Shown here: positions 17,215 to 26,887 of the stretch, piece by piece
Numbering within the stretch: the stretch's first letter is position 1
How the letters are laid out: each line of letters opens with the position of its first letter
Source: Myxococcaceae bacterium JPH2
Lineage (GTDB): Bacteria; Myxococcota; Myxococcia; Myxococcales; Myxococcaceae
Length of the DNA: 64,000 nt
Assembly: GCA_016458225.1 (NCBI GenBank)
Contig: JAEMGR010000013.1
Location: 62,001 to 126,000 of the forward strand
Direction: 5' to 3'
Notes under the pieces: generated by a model
Databases searched by the model: none
The model's input: only the letters and a program-made list of their open reading frames with translations
What the model was told of the DNA's origin: nothing
Made by a program: the position numbers and the translations under genes

Positions 17215-18417
17215 TCAGCGACGAGGCTTGTCCACCGGTCGCTCGGAGCGGTGGGCCCCGTCGTCCGAGGCATCCGCTCCAGCGATGTCCGCCGTGGTGA
17301 TGGCCTTGGTCCCGAAGCGGTCCGCGATGCGATCCAACACCGCGTTCAGCTTCGCGCTGCGCGGAGGCGCGGCGGGGAAGAGACCCAGCTGGGGCGGCTC
17401 CTCATCCAGCAGGACGCTCACGCCCGTGAGTCGCAGCGCGCGTCCTTCGTGCGAGCGCTCCAGGAGTTCCATCGCCGCGCGATAGAGGGCCTGACCGTCG
17501 TCGGTGGCCTCGCGCAGCGTGGTGCGCCGCGTGACGACCGTGAAGTCGCTGAACTTCAGCTTGAGCTGGATGACGCGCCCCTTCAGTCCCGCGCGACGCA
17601 ACCGCCGCCCCACGCGCAACGCTTGCGCATGCACGTGCGGACGGAGCGCCTCCTGGCCCGTGAGGTCTTCGTCGAAGGTGTCCTCGGCGCCCACGCTGCG
17701 CGCCGCGCGGTCCGGCACCACGTCGCGCGCGTCGATGCCGTGGGACAGCTCCCACAGGTGTCGCCCGCTGCTGCCGAACCGACTGTCCAACCAGGCCGAG
17801 TCCTTGAGGGCCACGTCCCCAATGGTCTCCAGGCCCTCCTTCTTCAGCGCCTCTTCTGTCTTCGGCCCCACGCCCCACAGGCGTGACACGGGCAGGCCCG
17901 CGAGGAAGGCCACGGTCTCCTCGGAGCGCACCTCGCGCTGCCCGTTGGGCTTGGCGAGATCCGAGGCAATCTTCGCCACGAACTTCGCGTTCGCGATGCC
18001 CGCCGACGCTGGCAACCCCAGCTCCGTGGCGATCTCCTTGCGGATCCGCCGCGCAATCTCCGCGGGCGAGCCGAACAGCCCCACCGAGGCCGTCACGTCC
18101 AGGAACGCCTCGTCCAGGGACAGGGGCTCGATGAGCGGCGTGTAGCGCTCGAAGATGTTGAAGACGGCCTCGCTGGCCTCCGCGTAGGCGGGGAAGCGCG
18201 GCTTGACGACGATGGCGTGGGGCGCCTGCTTCATGGCTCGGGCCATGGGCATGGCGCTGCGCACGCCGAAGGGCCTGACTTCGTAGGACGCGGCGACCAC
18301 CACCCCGCGCTGGGCATGTCCGCCGACGATGACGGGCTTGCCCCTCAGGGACGGGTTGTCCCGCTGCTCCACCGACGCATAGAACGCATCCATGTCCACG
18401 TGGATGATGGCTCGCAT
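17215..18417 (-). CDS. dinB: DNA polymerase IV (Y family), DinB
   Basis: This 400-residue lesion-bypass polymerase has both catalytic carboxylate motifs: DMDAFYA at residues 8-14 and SLDEAFLD at 100-107. The AKIASDLAKPNG segment and the helix-hairpin-helix segment LWGVGPKTEEAL in the thumb are also present. It copies damaged templates without proofreading. The frame is open upstream to 18753, but those residues are in a yjbQ shadow. The ATG at 18417 gives the canonical MRAIIHVDMDAFYA start. The C-terminus contains QLGLFP, which resembles the beta-clamp-binding motif (QL(S/D)LF), though it is about 55 residues from the end. It is divergent from the YjbQ-type gene, with 42 bases between them. 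Confidence 0.95.
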   Translation of the reverse strand: MRAIIHVDMDAFYASVEQRDNPSLRGKPVIVGGHAQRGVVVAASYEVRPFGVRSAMPMARAMKQAPHAIVVKPRFPAYAEASEAVFNIFERYTPLIEPLSLDEAFLDVTASVGLFGSPAEIARRIRKEIATELGLPASAGIANAKFVAKIASDLAKPNGQREVRSEETVAFLAGLPVSRLWGVGPKTEEALKKEGLETIGDVALKDSAWLDSRFGSSGRHLWELSHGIDARDVVPDRAARSVGAEDTFDEDLTGQEALRPHVHAQALRVGRRLRRAGLKGRVIQLKLKFSDFTVVTRRTTLREATDDGQALYRAAMELLERSHEGRALRLTGVSVLLDEEPPQLGLFPAAPPRSAKLNAVLDRIADRFGTKAITTADIAGADASDDGAHRSERPVDKPRR

Positions 18418-18459
18418 GACGTGGGTCACTGTAGCGGTCCCCTCTGACAGAGCGTCCTC

Positions 18460-18873
18460 ATGAAGACCCTCACCGAGTATCTCTGGTTCGAGACGAAAGC
18501 GAGGCGCGAGCTGGTGCGCCTGACGGACACGGTGACGTCGCTGGTGCGCAAGAGCGGCATCCAGGAGGGCATGGTGCTCGTGTCCGCCATGCACATCACC
18601 GCGGGCATCTTCGTCAACGACGACGAGTCCGGTCTCCACGAGGACATCTGGGAGTGGCTCCAACACCTCGCCCCCGCGGGTCCTGACTATCGCCACCACC
18701 GCACCGGGGAGGACAACGGCGACGCGCATCTCAAGTCGCTGCTCGTCCACCACCAGGTCATCCTGCCCGTCACCGCGGGGAAGCTCGACCTGGGGCCCTG
18801 GCAGCAGGTGTTCTACGCCGAGTTCGACGGACAGCGCCGCAAGCGCGTCGTCGTCAAGGTGATGGGCGAGTAG
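18460..18873 (+). CDS. YjbQ family (UPF0047) protein
   Basis: The 137-residue protein has the complete YjbQ fold signature: the [18 protein letters not shown] segment (residues 43-60), the [17 protein letters not shown] segment with conserved His and Asp, and the [15 protein letters not shown]-terminal segment. The family has weak thiamine-phosphate synthase activity in Escherichia coli; its true role is unknown. It is a single gene, divergent from dinB and convergent with the pseudouridine synthase 4 bases downstream. Confidence 0.92.
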   Translation: MKTLTEYLWFETKARRELVRLTDTVTSLVRKSGIQEGMVLVSAMHITAGIFVNDDESGLHEDIWEWLQHLAPAGPDYRHHRTGEDNGDAHLKSLLVHHQVILPVTAGKLDLGPWQQVFYAEFDGQRRKRVVVKVMGE

Positions 18874-18877
18874 CCCT

Positions 18878-19828
18878 TCAGGGGCGCGGCGTGGACTCGG
18901 GGAGCGTGAGGCCGTGGCGCTCCAGCTCCGCGCGCAGCTCGGCCGGCAGCGGGCTCTCCACGTTCAGCCGCTGCTGCGTCACCGGATGCGTCAGCTCGAG
19001 CGCGCGCGCGTGGAGGAAGAAGCGCGAGAGGCCCGGAGACTCACGACCGCCGTAGAGCGCGTCGCCGACGATGGGCGCGCCCACGCCCGCGAGGTGCGCG
19101 CGCACCTGGTGCAGCACGCCCGTGAGGATGCGCACCTCGACGAGGCTGTAGTCCCCCGAGCGCGCCAGCACGCGGAAGCGAGACAGGGCCTCGCGCGCGT
19201 CCTCGGCGCCGTGGGGCGCGGGCTCCACGCGGTCCGGATGGCGCGGGTGGTGGCGCAGCGGGACTTCAATCTCGCCCTCGTCCACCAGCGGGCCCGTCAC
19301 CAGCGCCAGGTAGCGCTTGTCCACGGCGCGCTCGCTGAAGGCCTCGCGCACCGTGGTCCAGGCCTCGCGCGTGCGCGCGGCCACCTGCACCCCGGAGGTC
19401 TCCACGTCCAGGCGGTGACAGAGGCCGCCCTCGCGCGGAGACAGCGACGCCTGGGCGCACTCGGGATAGCGCGCGATGAGCGCGTTGGCCACGGTGCCCG
19501 TCTCGCCGGGCTGGAGCGGATGCGAGGGCCGACCCGCGGGCTTGTCCACGAACACGAGCGTGGCGTCCTCGTGCAGGACGACCAGGGGGAAGCCCTCGTC
19601 GGGCACGGCCTCGGGGGCGTCGGGCTCCACCACGACGGACACCTGCTGGCCGGCCGTGATGGTGAGGCCCTTCTTCGCGGGGCGCCCGTTGACGCGCACC
19701 GCGCCTGAATCGAACAGGCGCTTGAGGCGCGCACGGGACAGCCCGAGCGCCTCACCGACAAAGAGGTCGACCCGCTGGCCCGCCTTCTCGGCGTCCACGG
19801 TGAGGGTGTGCGTGGTGGGGGTGCTCAC
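18878..19828 (-). CDS. RluA-family RNA pseudouridine synthase
   Basis: The 316-residue protein has an N-terminal S4 RNA-binding domain (about residues 10-70, with [19 protein letters not shown]). An RluA/RluD catalytic domain follows. The catalytic motif HRLDVETSG is at 138-146, with Asp141 as the nucleophile. It isomerises uridine to pseudouridine in rRNA or tRNA; the exact site cannot be told. The start is a GTG at 19828 that overlaps the stop of the upstream Ser/Thr kinase gene (GTGA). Expression of a signalling kinase and an RNA modifier is therefore coupled, which is unusual but may be no more than packing. Confidence 0.92.
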   Translation of the reverse strand: MSTPTTHTLTVDAEKAGQRVDLFVGEALGLSRARLKRLFDSGAVRVNGRPAKKGLTITAGQQVSVVVEPDAPEAVPDEGFPLVVLHEDATLVFVDKPAGRPSHPLQPGETGTVANALIARYPECAQASLSPREGGLCHRLDVETSGVQVAARTREAWTTVREAFSERAVDKRYLALVTGPLVDEGEIEVPLRHHPRHPDRVEPAPHGAEDAREALSRFRVLARSGDYSLVEVRILTGVLHQVRAHLAGVGAPIVGDALYGGRESPGLSRFFLHARALELTHPVTQQRLNVESPLPAELRAELERHGLTLPESTPRP

Positions 19829-20943
19829 TCGGAGAGGGCCTCGTAGACTTCCTCGGCCGTCTGGAACCGATCGTCCGGCTCCTTGCGGATGAGGCGGTGG
19901 GCGACCCGCGCGAACTGAGGGTCCCCATGCAGGTTGAGCGCGAGCAGGGGTGGCGGCTCGGTCTCCAGGACCTGTCGCCACAGCTCGTGCGGTGTCTTGG
20001 CGTCGAACGGCGGACGCCCACCGAGCAGCTCGTACAGGATGACGCCCAGGCTGTACAGGTCCGCGCGACCATCCAGCGGCTCGCCGAGGATCTGCTCCGG
20101 CGCCATGTACCGGTAGGTGCCCACCAGCTTGCCGTCCGCGGTGATCTGCGCGTCGTCCGCGAGGAACTTCGCCAGGCCGAAGTCCATCAGTCGCACCTGG
20201 CGATCCTCATCCACCATGATGTTGGAGGGCTTGAGGTCGCGGTGCACCAGCCCGTGCCCGTGGATGTACGCGAGCGCCTCGCAGACCTGGAGCATGGCGT
20301 CCTTGAGGCGACCCAAGCGCTCGGGCCGGTTGAGGTCCTCCATGCGCGGCGCGGTGGGGACGGGGGCCTTCTTGGGCGCGGGCGCGGGACGCGGCGGATC
20401 CATCGAGTCATCGGAGTCCGACTCGGGGTGCGCGGCGTCGCCCTGGAAGCTGGCGAGGTCCTCGCTGGGAGACTCCTCCGCGAAGGCATCCAGGTTGAAG
20501 GTGCCCGGGAGGACGTCGTCGTCGGAGTCGTCGAAGGGCTCGCGATCGCTGTCGCTGCCGAAGTCGTCGTCGGCCGTGCGACGCACGGAGAGGGAGCGGC
20601 GGGGCGTGTGGCCGCTCGGTGGTGAGAGCAGCTCCGTGCCGCGCATCTCCAGGTAGGGCCGCAGCGTGAGGCCCTCGATGAGCTCCATGGCCAGGTACGG
20701 CCAGCCCTGATGGACGCCAGCGTCGAAGACCTTCACCACGTTGGGGTGGGAGAGGTCCGCGAGCGTCTCGAACTCGCGCGCCAGCCGTTGTGACGCGCGC
20801 GCGTCCAGCGCCGGGCCCGCTGACAACAGCTTCAGCGCGACCTCGTCGTTCGTGCGGCGGTCCAGGGCGCGATAGACGGTCCCGGCCCCGCCGCTGCCGA
20901 GCGTCTCCAGGACGTGGTAGGGGCCAATGGCCTTCGGGGGCAT
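19825..20943 (-). CDS. Ser/Thr protein kinase with a 110-residue acidic insert in the catalytic domain
   Basis: The 372-residue protein is a bacterial PknB-type kinase. It has a glycine loop GSGGAGTVY (16-24), the ATP-anchoring Lys in VALKLL (about 38), the catalytic HRDLKPSN (234-241), DFGLAKF (254-260) and APEQ. Between the hinge region (about residue 100) and the helix before the catalytic loop (about 211) lies an extra segment of roughly 110 residues. This segment is rich in Asp, Ser, Glu and Pro and is probably disordered. There is no transmembrane segment or extra C-terminal domain, so the kinase is likely cytosolic. It is divergent from the kinase at 21078 and coupled to the pseudouridine synthase gene downstream. 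Confidence 0.92.
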   Translation of the reverse strand: MPPKAIGPYHVLETLGSGGAGTVYRALDRRTNDEVALKLLSAGPALDARASQRLAREFETLADLSHPNVVKVFDAGVHQGWPYLAMELIEGLTLRPYLEMRGTELLSPPSGHTPRRSLSVRRTADDDFGSDSDREPFDDSDDDVLPGTFNLDAFAEESPSEDLASFQGDAAHPESDSDDSMDPPRPAPAPKKAPVPTAPRMEDLNRPERLGRLKDAMLQVCEALAYIHGHGLVHRDLKPSNIMVDEDRQVRLMDFGLAKFLADDAQITADGKLVGTYRYMAPEQILGEPLDGRADLYSLGVILYELLGGRPPFDAKTPHELWRQVLETEPPPLLALNLHGDPQFARVAHRLIRKEPDDRFQTAEEVYEALSE

Positions 20944-21077
20944 GGGGGGCAGGATCCTACGAACCCGGTCACGCCAGGGTCAAACACCCAGTGCGCCTGC
21001 GCCGGGGTGTGCTGGGTGGGACGCCCGGCAACCAAGAGGGTTTCCCTTTTCCGACAAACCGGAGAATCCTCCCGTCA

Positions 21078-23414
21078 ATGCAACTGGGGAAGTATCAGCT
21101 CATCCGCAAACTCGCCTCCGGAGGGATGGCGGAGGTGTTCCTCGCGAAGGCCGCGGGGCCCATGGGCTTCGAGAAGACGCTCGTGCTCAAGCGCATCCTC
21201 CCGCACCTGGCGGAGGACGAGGCGTTCGTCGAGATGTTCTTGGGGGAGGCGAAGCTGGCGGCGCAGCTCAACCACCCGAACATCGTGCAGATCTTCGACT
21301 TCGGTGAGGCGGAGGGCAGCTACTTCCTGGCCATGGAGTTCATCGATGGGCCGCACCTGCGGCGGCTCATCAAGCGCTCGGGGGAGCAGGGGCGCGAGCT
21401 GCCCGTGGGCATCTGCGCCAAGCTGGTGGCGTCGGCGGCGGAGGGGCTCGCGTTCGCGCACGAGCTGGTGGACCCGGAGACGGGCTCGGCGCTGGGTCTC
21501 ATCCACCGGGATGTGAGCCCGGAGAACGTGCTCGTCTCGCGGCAAGGCTCGGTGAAGGTGGTGGACTTCGGCATCGCGAAGGTAGCGGGGCAGGGGCACC
21601 GCACGCAGACGGGCGTGGTGAAGGGGAAGGTGGCGTACATGCCGCCCGAGCAGCTCCAGGGGCGGAACATGGACCGGCGCGTGGATGTGTATGCGCTGGG
21701 GGTCGTGCTCTACGAACTGCTGACCGGGCGGCGTCCCTTCGACGCGACGACCGAGGTCAGCATGATGCAGGCCATCCTGTTCGAGCCCTTCGTGCCCGCG
21801 GTCCAGCGGCGGCCGGGCTTGCCGGTCGCGATGCAGCGCATCCTGGATCGCGTGCTGGAGAAGGACCGGGAGGCGCGCTATCCGGACTGCCGCGCGCTGC
21901 AGTCGGATCTGGAGCGCTTCCTCCTGTCCGAGGGCGAGCCGGTGGGCGCGTATCAGATCGCCCAGTTCGTGGCACAGGTGACGGACTCGGAAGGGGGAGG
22001 TGGGGCGCTGCCTTCGCCCGTGACGCCTTCGCGTGAGGCCGCGGAGAAGGCCGCGCGAGCGGAGCCCAAGCCGAGTCCCGCCAAGCTGGGAGCGCCTGCC
22101 GAGAAGCGCGACCCCGATGATCGGACCGACCCCGCGACGCCCGCGGCGGGAGTGAAGGCCACTCCGCCGGGCGGGAAAGAGCGCGGCGGAGCGCCGACCG
22201 TGGATGCATCGCCTGGGGCGGGGGTTCGCGGGCGCGCTGCTTCGCCTTCGTCGGACGCGGTGCCCGCTTCTCCTGGAGCGGGGGCCGTCGTGGCTCCGGC
22301 GGGTGGACGCGGGCGCGCTGCTTCGCTGTCTTCAGATGCTGTGCCCGCGTCGCCTGCGGTGGGTGGTGCGGCGGTCCCCAACGGTGGGCGTGATCGCCTG
22401 GCCAAGCCATCCTCGCAGACGGTGCCCGTGTCCCGCGCCGGGGATGCGGAGGCGGGGGCCTTGGCGAAGGGGCGTTCGACCACGCCGCCCACGGACTCCG
22501 AGGGACCTCGACCGCCCAAGGCCATCGCGGGGCCGCGTAGGACTCCAGAGCGGCCCACTGTTCGCGTGGCGACTCCAGTCGATGCCGCCACCCTGGCCCC
22601 TCCCGAACAGTCCGTGCCTTCGTCCGGCGGCCGACGCGGAGTCCTCGTCGCGGCGGTGGTGGGCCTGCTCCTGATTGTCGGTGGGGTCGCCCTGACGCGC
22701 GGCTCAGGGCCGACGGAGGGCGACGCTGCGTTGCCGGGCTCCACCGCTGAGCCCCCATCACGTGAACCCGGAGTCGCGGGGAGTGGTGAGCCGTCTCTCG
22801 ATGCCAAGCCCGTGGCGCGCAACACGGCTCCAGAGGGCGCACCTTTGGCGGCTGCCGAAGAACGTGAGGGCGCATCGCCGCCCATCGCCGAGAAGGCCGC
22901 TCCATCAGGTGACGGCGCTCACCCTGCGGGCGGCGCCACGGCTCCAGACTCCCTCGGTACTGCTCCCGGGGAAGCGGGGCAGGGGAGCACGCTTCCCTCG
23001 GAGCCGATGGCCGCGGCGCAGTCTGTCGGCGCCTCGACGCCCACCGTGGCAGATGCAGGCAGCCGCGCGCAGGCACATCCCACTTCGCCGACCCCGGAGA
23101 TGCCCACGCCTCCACCCGCGCCCAAGGTCGCTCAGCGCGACGTGCGTCCATCCTCCCCGCCGTCCGTGCGTCGCGCGCCGCCTCCGCCGGCGCCCGTCCG
23201 CCGCGCCATGCTCGAGTTCCGGATCCGCCCGTACGCGACCGTGTTCCTCGATGGAAAGAACCTGGGGCAGACGCCCTTGGACCCCGTCGAGGTCACCGTG
23301 GGGATGCATGTCGTGCGGTTGGTCAACCGTGACCTCCAGAAAGAAGTCACCCGCCAGGTCGAGGTCAAACCCGGGGACCCCACGCTCTTCAAGCTCAACC
23401 TCCAGGCGGAGTGA
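21078..23414 (+). CDS. Transmembrane Ser/Thr protein kinase with PEGA domain
   Basis: The 778-residue protein has a kinase domain at about residues 1-290 with GGMAEVFLAK, Lys38 in VLKRIL, and the catalytic loop HRDVSPEN (143-150). The usual Lys of HRDxKxxN is Ser, as in many myxobacterial kinases of this group. A low-complexity Pro/Ala/Ser/Gly region of over 200 residues follows, then one transmembrane segment at about 520-540, another linker, and a C-terminal PEGA domain (about 710-778). PEGA domains are extracytoplasmic, so the kinase may respond to the envelope. The frame is open upstream to 20790. The ATG at 21078 matches the standard LGKYQLIRKLASGGM kinase start. Confidence 0.93.
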   Translation: MQLGKYQLIRKLASGGMAEVFLAKAAGPMGFEKTLVLKRILPHLAEDEAFVEMFLGEAKLAAQLNHPNIVQIFDFGEAEGSYFLAMEFIDGPHLRRLIKRSGEQGRELPVGICAKLVASAAEGLAFAHELVDPETGSALGLIHRDVSPENVLVSRQGSVKVVDFGIAKVAGQGHRTQTGVVKGKVAYMPPEQLQGRNMDRRVDVYALGVVLYELLTGRRPFDATTEVSMMQAILFEPFVPAVQRRPGLPVAMQRILDRVLEKDREARYPDCRALQSDLERFLLSEGEPVGAYQIAQFVAQVTDSEGGGGALPSPVTPSREAAEKAARAEPKPSPAKLGAPAEKRDPDDRTDPATPAAGVKATPPGGKERGGAPTVDASPGAGVRGRAASPSSDAVPASPGAGAVVAPAGGRGRAASLSSDAVPASPAVGGAAVPNGGRDRLAKPSSQTVPVSRAGDAEAGALAKGRSTTPPTDSEGPRPPKAIAGPRRTPERPTVRVATPVDAATLAPPEQSVPSSGGRRGVLVAAVVGLLLIVGGVALTRGSGPTEGDAALPGSTAEPPSREPGVAGSGEPSLDAKPVARNTAPEGAPLAAAEEREGASPPIAEKAAPSGDGAHPAGGATAPDSLGTAPGEAGQGSTLPSEPMAAAQSVGASTPTVADAGSRAQAHPTSPTPEMPTPPPAPKVAQRDVRPSSPPSVRRAPPPPAPVRRAMLEFRIRPYATVFLDGKNLGQTPLDPVEVTVGMHVVRLVNRDLQKEVTRQVEVKPGDPTLFKLNLQAE

Positions 23415-23532
23415 GCCTACATTGGCGCACCTCCTCCAGGCCCAGGCGCCGCTCGCGCGGCGGTCGCGACCGTCCAGCGCTGCGGGGGGACGGCTGGGTC
23501 ACGCGCCCGTGGACGCGACGCGGCGCCACCGC

Positions 23533-23538
23533 TAGGGT
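23533..23538 (+). promoter_or_regulatory. Putative -10 element of uppS (leaderless)
   Basis: The box TAGGGT ends 10 bases before the uppS ATG. A transcript started at the usual distance would begin at or very near the start codon, and no ribosome-binding site is present. The -35 box 17 bases upstream is poor (TGGACG). Confidence 0.4.
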
Positions 23539-23548
23539 GCGCGGCTTC

Positions 23549-24340
23549 ATGGAACGCCCCCCCGTACCCAGCGCCCTCGAACTGCAGGTCAAGGCCCGGC
23601 CCCTGCCGCGCCACGTGGGCATCATCATGGACGGCAATGGGCGCTGGGCTGAGTCCCGAGGTCTGCCTCGGCTGGAAGGCCACCGCGAGGGCAGCGTGAG
23701 TGTGCGCGAGGTCACCCGCGCCGCGCGCCGGCTCGGCATCCCGGCGATTACCCTGTACGCCTTCTCGTCGCAGAACTGGGCCCGCCCCGCTGAGGAGGTC
23801 GCGGGGCTGATGGAGCTGCTGCGCGAGTACCTGGAGTCGGAGCGGTCGGAGATCCTCGACAACAGCATCCGCCTCAACGCCATTGGCGAGGTGGACAAGC
23901 TTCCCCGGTACGTGCGCGAGCCGCTGGAGCGGCTCATCGCCGACTCGGCGCACAACACGGGCATGGTCCTGTCCCTGGCGCTGTCCTACGGCGGCCGCGA
24001 GGAGATCCTCCGGGCCGCGCGCGGGCTGGCAGAGGCGGCGGCGCGGGGTGAGTTGGACCCGGCTCGGCTGGAGGAGACAGACCTGGAGTCGCGTCTGTGG
24101 ACGCAGGGCCTGCCTCCGGTGGACCTGGTGGTGCGAACCAGTGGCGAGCAGCGCGTCTCCAACTTCCTGCTCTGGCAGCTCGCGTACGCGGAGCTGTGCT
24201 TCACGGACGCGCTCTGGCCGGACTTCAGGACCGATGAGTTCCTGCGCTGCCTGTCCCAGTATCAGGGCCGGGAGCGGCGCTTCGGTCTGACTTCCGCGCA
24301 GGTGCAGCGGGAGGACACTCCCCAGCGGGCCAAGGCGTGA
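23549..24340 (+). CDS. uppS: Isoprenyl transferase (undecaprenyl diphosphate synthase) UppS
   Basis: UppS condenses isopentenyl diphosphate onto farnesyl diphosphate to make the C55 lipid carrier for peptidoglycan and other wall polymers. The 263-residue protein has the cis-prenyltransferase signatures GIIMDGNGRWA (catalytic Asp28) and AFSSQNWARP near residue 72. The C-terminal pair is LVVRTSGEQRVSNFLLWQ near residue 193 and the FTDALWPDF segment. The frame is open upstream to 23411, but the ATG at 23549 gives the family's normal N-terminus and follows a -10 box. Its stop overlaps cdsA by four bases. Confidence 0.96.
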   Translation: MERPPVPSALELQVKARPLPRHVGIIMDGNGRWAESRGLPRLEGHREGSVSVREVTRAARRLGIPAITLYAFSSQNWARPAEEVAGLMELLREYLESERSEILDNSIRLNAIGEVDKLPRYVREPLERLIADSAHNTGMVLSLALSYGGREEILRAARGLAEAAARGELDPARLEETDLESRLWTQGLPPVDLVVRTSGEQRVSNFLLWQLAYAELCFTDALWPDFRTDEFLRCLSQYQGRERRFGLTSAQVQREDTPQRAKA

Positions 24341-25167
24341 ACGAGAAGAATAAAAACCTCATCATCCGCGCCGTCACGGCGGTGACCCTCCTGCCGCTCG
24401 TGCTGTTCCTGCTCTTCAAGGGCGGGGTGCTCAGCGCGGGCCTCCTCGGCGCCGCCGCGGCGGCATGTGCCGGCGAGTACTACTTCATCACCCAGAAGCG
24501 CCTGGGCGTGGCCGCCTGGGTCGGAATGGCCGCCGCCGCCCTGCTGCCCTTCCTGCCGCTGCGAGACGCCGCGCGCACGGGCGAGACGGCCTTCTGGGTC
24601 ACGGCCGTCTTCTTCTTCTTCGCGTGGATCTACCACCTGTTCCACGGCCCCCTGGCCGAGGCGCCCTCGCGCGCGGCGCACCTCGTCACGGGCTTCCTCT
24701 ACAGCGGCATTGGGCTCACGGCGCTGTCCGCCCTGCGCCTGCTGCCCCAGGACGGGCTGGCGTGGGTCATCTGCGCGCTGACCATCACCTGGGCCAATGA
24801 CACGCTGGCCTACTTCGCGGGTCGCTTCCTCGGAAAGCACAAGCTCTACCCGGCGGTGAGCCCCAACAAGACGTGGGAGGGCTTCTTCGGCGGCATGGTG
24901 GGCTCGGTGCTGGGAATGTTCATCGCCCGGGGATTCTTCTTCCCTGTCTTCACCGCGTGGGACTGCGTGCTGCTCGGCATCGCCGGCGGAGTGCTCGGGC
25001 CCATTGGCGACCTGTGCGAGTCCATGCTCAAGCGGGCCTATTCGGTGAAGGACTCGGGGTCGCTCATCCCGGGACATGGCGGCGTGCTGGACCGCATCGA
25101 CGCGCTGCTCTTCAACGCGCCGCTGGTGTTCGTCTACGTGCAGTTCGTGCGGGGCCTGTTGCCGTAA
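24337..25167 (+). CDS. cdsA: Phosphatidate cytidylyltransferase CdsA
   Basis: CdsA makes CDP-diacylglycerol from phosphatidate and CTP at the inner membrane. The 276-residue protein is mostly hydrophobic, with about eight membrane segments. It ends with the family signature around residue 240, SVKDSGSLIPGHGGVLDRID, which includes the metal-binding Asp residues. The start is a GTG in a GTGA overlap with uppS. In many genomes dxr lies between cdsA and rseP; here rseP follows directly. Confidence 0.95.
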   Translation: MNEKNKNLIIRAVTAVTLLPLVLFLLFKGGVLSAGLLGAAAAACAGEYYFITQKRLGVAAWVGMAAAALLPFLPLRDAARTGETAFWVTAVFFFFAWIYHLFHGPLAEAPSRAAHLVTGFLYSGIGLTALSALRLLPQDGLAWVICALTITWANDTLAYFAGRFLGKHKLYPAVSPNKTWEGFFGGMVGSVLGMFIARGFFFPVFTAWDCVLLGIAGGVLGPIGDLCESMLKRAYSVKDSGSLIPGHGGVLDRIDALLFNAPLVFVYVQFVRGLLP

Positions 25168-25215
25168 GTGGCTGTTTTCGCGCCTGCCCGTCTGGTGCCC
25201 GGGGTCGGATGCGCG

Positions 25216-25244
25216 TTGTCCGTCCTGGCACCCGCGATTACTCT
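25216..25244 (+). promoter_or_regulatory. Putative promoter for rseP (leaderless)
   Basis: TTGTCC, a 17-base spacer and TACTCT can be read between cdsA and the chosen rseP start. The -10 box ends 7 bases before the ATG at 25252, and no ribosome-binding site is seen, which supports that start over the upstream GTG at 25168. Confidence 0.5.
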
Positions 25245-25251
25245 TGCGCCC

Positions 25252-26883
25252 ATGCTCCACAACTCCGGGTACTTCGTCCTGCTGCTGGGCGTGCTCGTCA
25301 CGGTGCACGAGTTTGGTCACTTCATCGTGGCCAAAGCCTGTGGGGTGAAGGTCCTCAAGTTCTCCATCGGCTTCGGGCCGAAGCTCATCGGCTTCACCAA
25401 GGGTGAGACGGAGTACCAGATCGCCCTGCTCCCCTTGGGGGGCTACGTGAAGATGGCGGGCGACCTTCCCCACGAGGAACTCAGCCCGGAAGAAGCCAGC
25501 CGAGGCTTCCTGGCCCAGCCGCCGTGGAAGCGCGCGCTCATCGTGATCGCCGGGCCAGCGTTCAACCTGCTGTTCCCCATCCTGGTCTACTTCTTCGTCT
25601 TCGTCGGGCCGCACCAGGCCACGTCCACGCTGGTGGGCGGCGTGGAGCCCGGGATGCCCGCGGCCGTCGCCGGCATCCGTCCCGGCGACCGCGTGACGGC
25701 GGTGGATGGCGAGCAGGTCCGCACGTTCGACGACATGCGCGACGCCTTCATCGGGCGTTTCGAGCGGCCCATCCCCATCACGCTGGTGCGCGATGGCCAG
25801 TCGCGCGTGGTGCAGGTGACGCCGCAGAAGAACTCCGAGTCGACGGCCCTCGAGTCCGTGGATCGCGGCATCATCGGCGTGGCCCCGGCGAAGACGCCCT
25901 TGCTGGGCGTGCCGGTCGGATCCGCCGCGGCGCAGGCGGGCCTGCGCACGTTCGATCGCATCATCGCCATCAACGGCGAGGGCGTGCAGGACGAGGCGGC
26001 CCTCTACCGCGTGCTGGACAAGCACCCGGTGGGCGACACGCTGAAGGTGGTCGTGCGCCGCCTGTCCCCCGTGATGGCGGGCGCGGTGATGGGGCGGGTG
26101 ACCCAGGTGGTGGAGGTCTCCGTGCCGCGCCAGACGGGCGATGGGCCCGCGGCCCTGGGCGCCGAGGCGGCGGACCTCTACGTGGCCTCGGTGGCGCCCG
26201 GCAGCGTGGCGGCCAAGGCGGGCCTCGCGACGGGGGACCGGCTGGTGTCAATGGATGGCCAGCCGCTCAACTCGTTCATGGCCCTGGCGGTGCGGCTCAA
26301 CGCGCTGAAGGAGACGCCCTTCACCCTGACGTGGCGTGGCGCTGACGGCGAGAAGACGCAGACGCTCGCGCAGGCGCCGCTGGCGGTGGAGGACGAGCTG
26401 GGCCGGCCCAGCAAGGTTCCGGTGCTGGGCGTGCGCAACTGGGCGCTCTCCGCCGCTGACGCGACCCCGGTGGACGAAGTCACCGTGCACATGGGAGCGG
26501 GCGCCGCGCTGAAGGAGGCGGTGCTCATCGTCCCGCGCATCGTCGTGCAGATGGTGAAGGTGCTCTACGGCCTGGCGACGTTCCAGGTGTCGAGCCGCAC
26601 CATCGGCGGGCCCATCATGATGTACCAGCTGGCCGCGAAGAGCGCCGAGCAGGGCCTGGACAGCTTCCTGAACTTGATGGCGATCATCTCCATCAACCTG
26701 GGCGTGATGAACCTGCTGCCCATCCCCGTGCTGGATGGCTTCCACCTGCTGTCCGCGGTGTGGGAGGGCATTCGCCGCCGCCCCATTCCCATCCGCGTCC
26801 GCGAGGTGGCCAACGTCGTGGGACTGGCGCTGCTCATCCTGCTGATGCTGCTGGCCGTCACCAACGACGTGACGCGCCACTAG
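25252..26883 (+). CDS. rseP: RseP-type site-2 metalloprotease with three PDZ domains
   Basis: The 543-residue M50 protease has the zinc motif HEFGH at 19-23 in the first membrane helix and the third ligand segment NLLPIPVLDGF near residue 487. RseP cuts membrane-bound anti-sigma factors and remnant signal peptides inside the bilayer. Between the membrane halves I count three PDZ-like repeats, beginning near residues 120, 222 and 305, against two in E. coli RseP; the protein is about 90 residues longer. The frame is open from a GTG at 25168. I prefer the ATG at 25252 because a promoter lies in between and the first helix then begins at once. It follows uppS-cdsA. Confidence 0.92.
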   Translation: MLHNSGYFVLLLGVLVTVHEFGHFIVAKACGVKVLKFSIGFGPKLIGFTKGETEYQIALLPLGGYVKMAGDLPHEELSPEEASRGFLAQPPWKRALIVIAGPAFNLLFPILVYFFVFVGPHQATSTLVGGVEPGMPAAVAGIRPGDRVTAVDGEQVRTFDDMRDAFIGRFERPIPITLVRDGQSRVVQVTPQKNSESTALESVDRGIIGVAPAKTPLLGVPVGSAAAQAGLRTFDRIIAINGEGVQDEAALYRVLDKHPVGDTLKVVVRRLSPVMAGAVMGRVTQVVEVSVPRQTGDGPAALGAEAADLYVASVAPGSVAAKAGLATGDRLVSMDGQPLNSFMALAVRLNALKETPFTLTWRGADGEKTQTLAQAPLAVEDELGRPSKVPVLGVRNWALSAADATPVDEVTVHMGAGAALKEAVLIVPRIVVQMVKVLYGLATFQVSSRTIGGPIMMYQLAAKSAEQGLDSFLNLMAIISINLGVMNLLPIPVLDGFHLLSAVWEGIRRRPIPIRVREVANVVGLALLILLMLLAVTNDVTRH

Positions 26884-26887
26884 CGCC

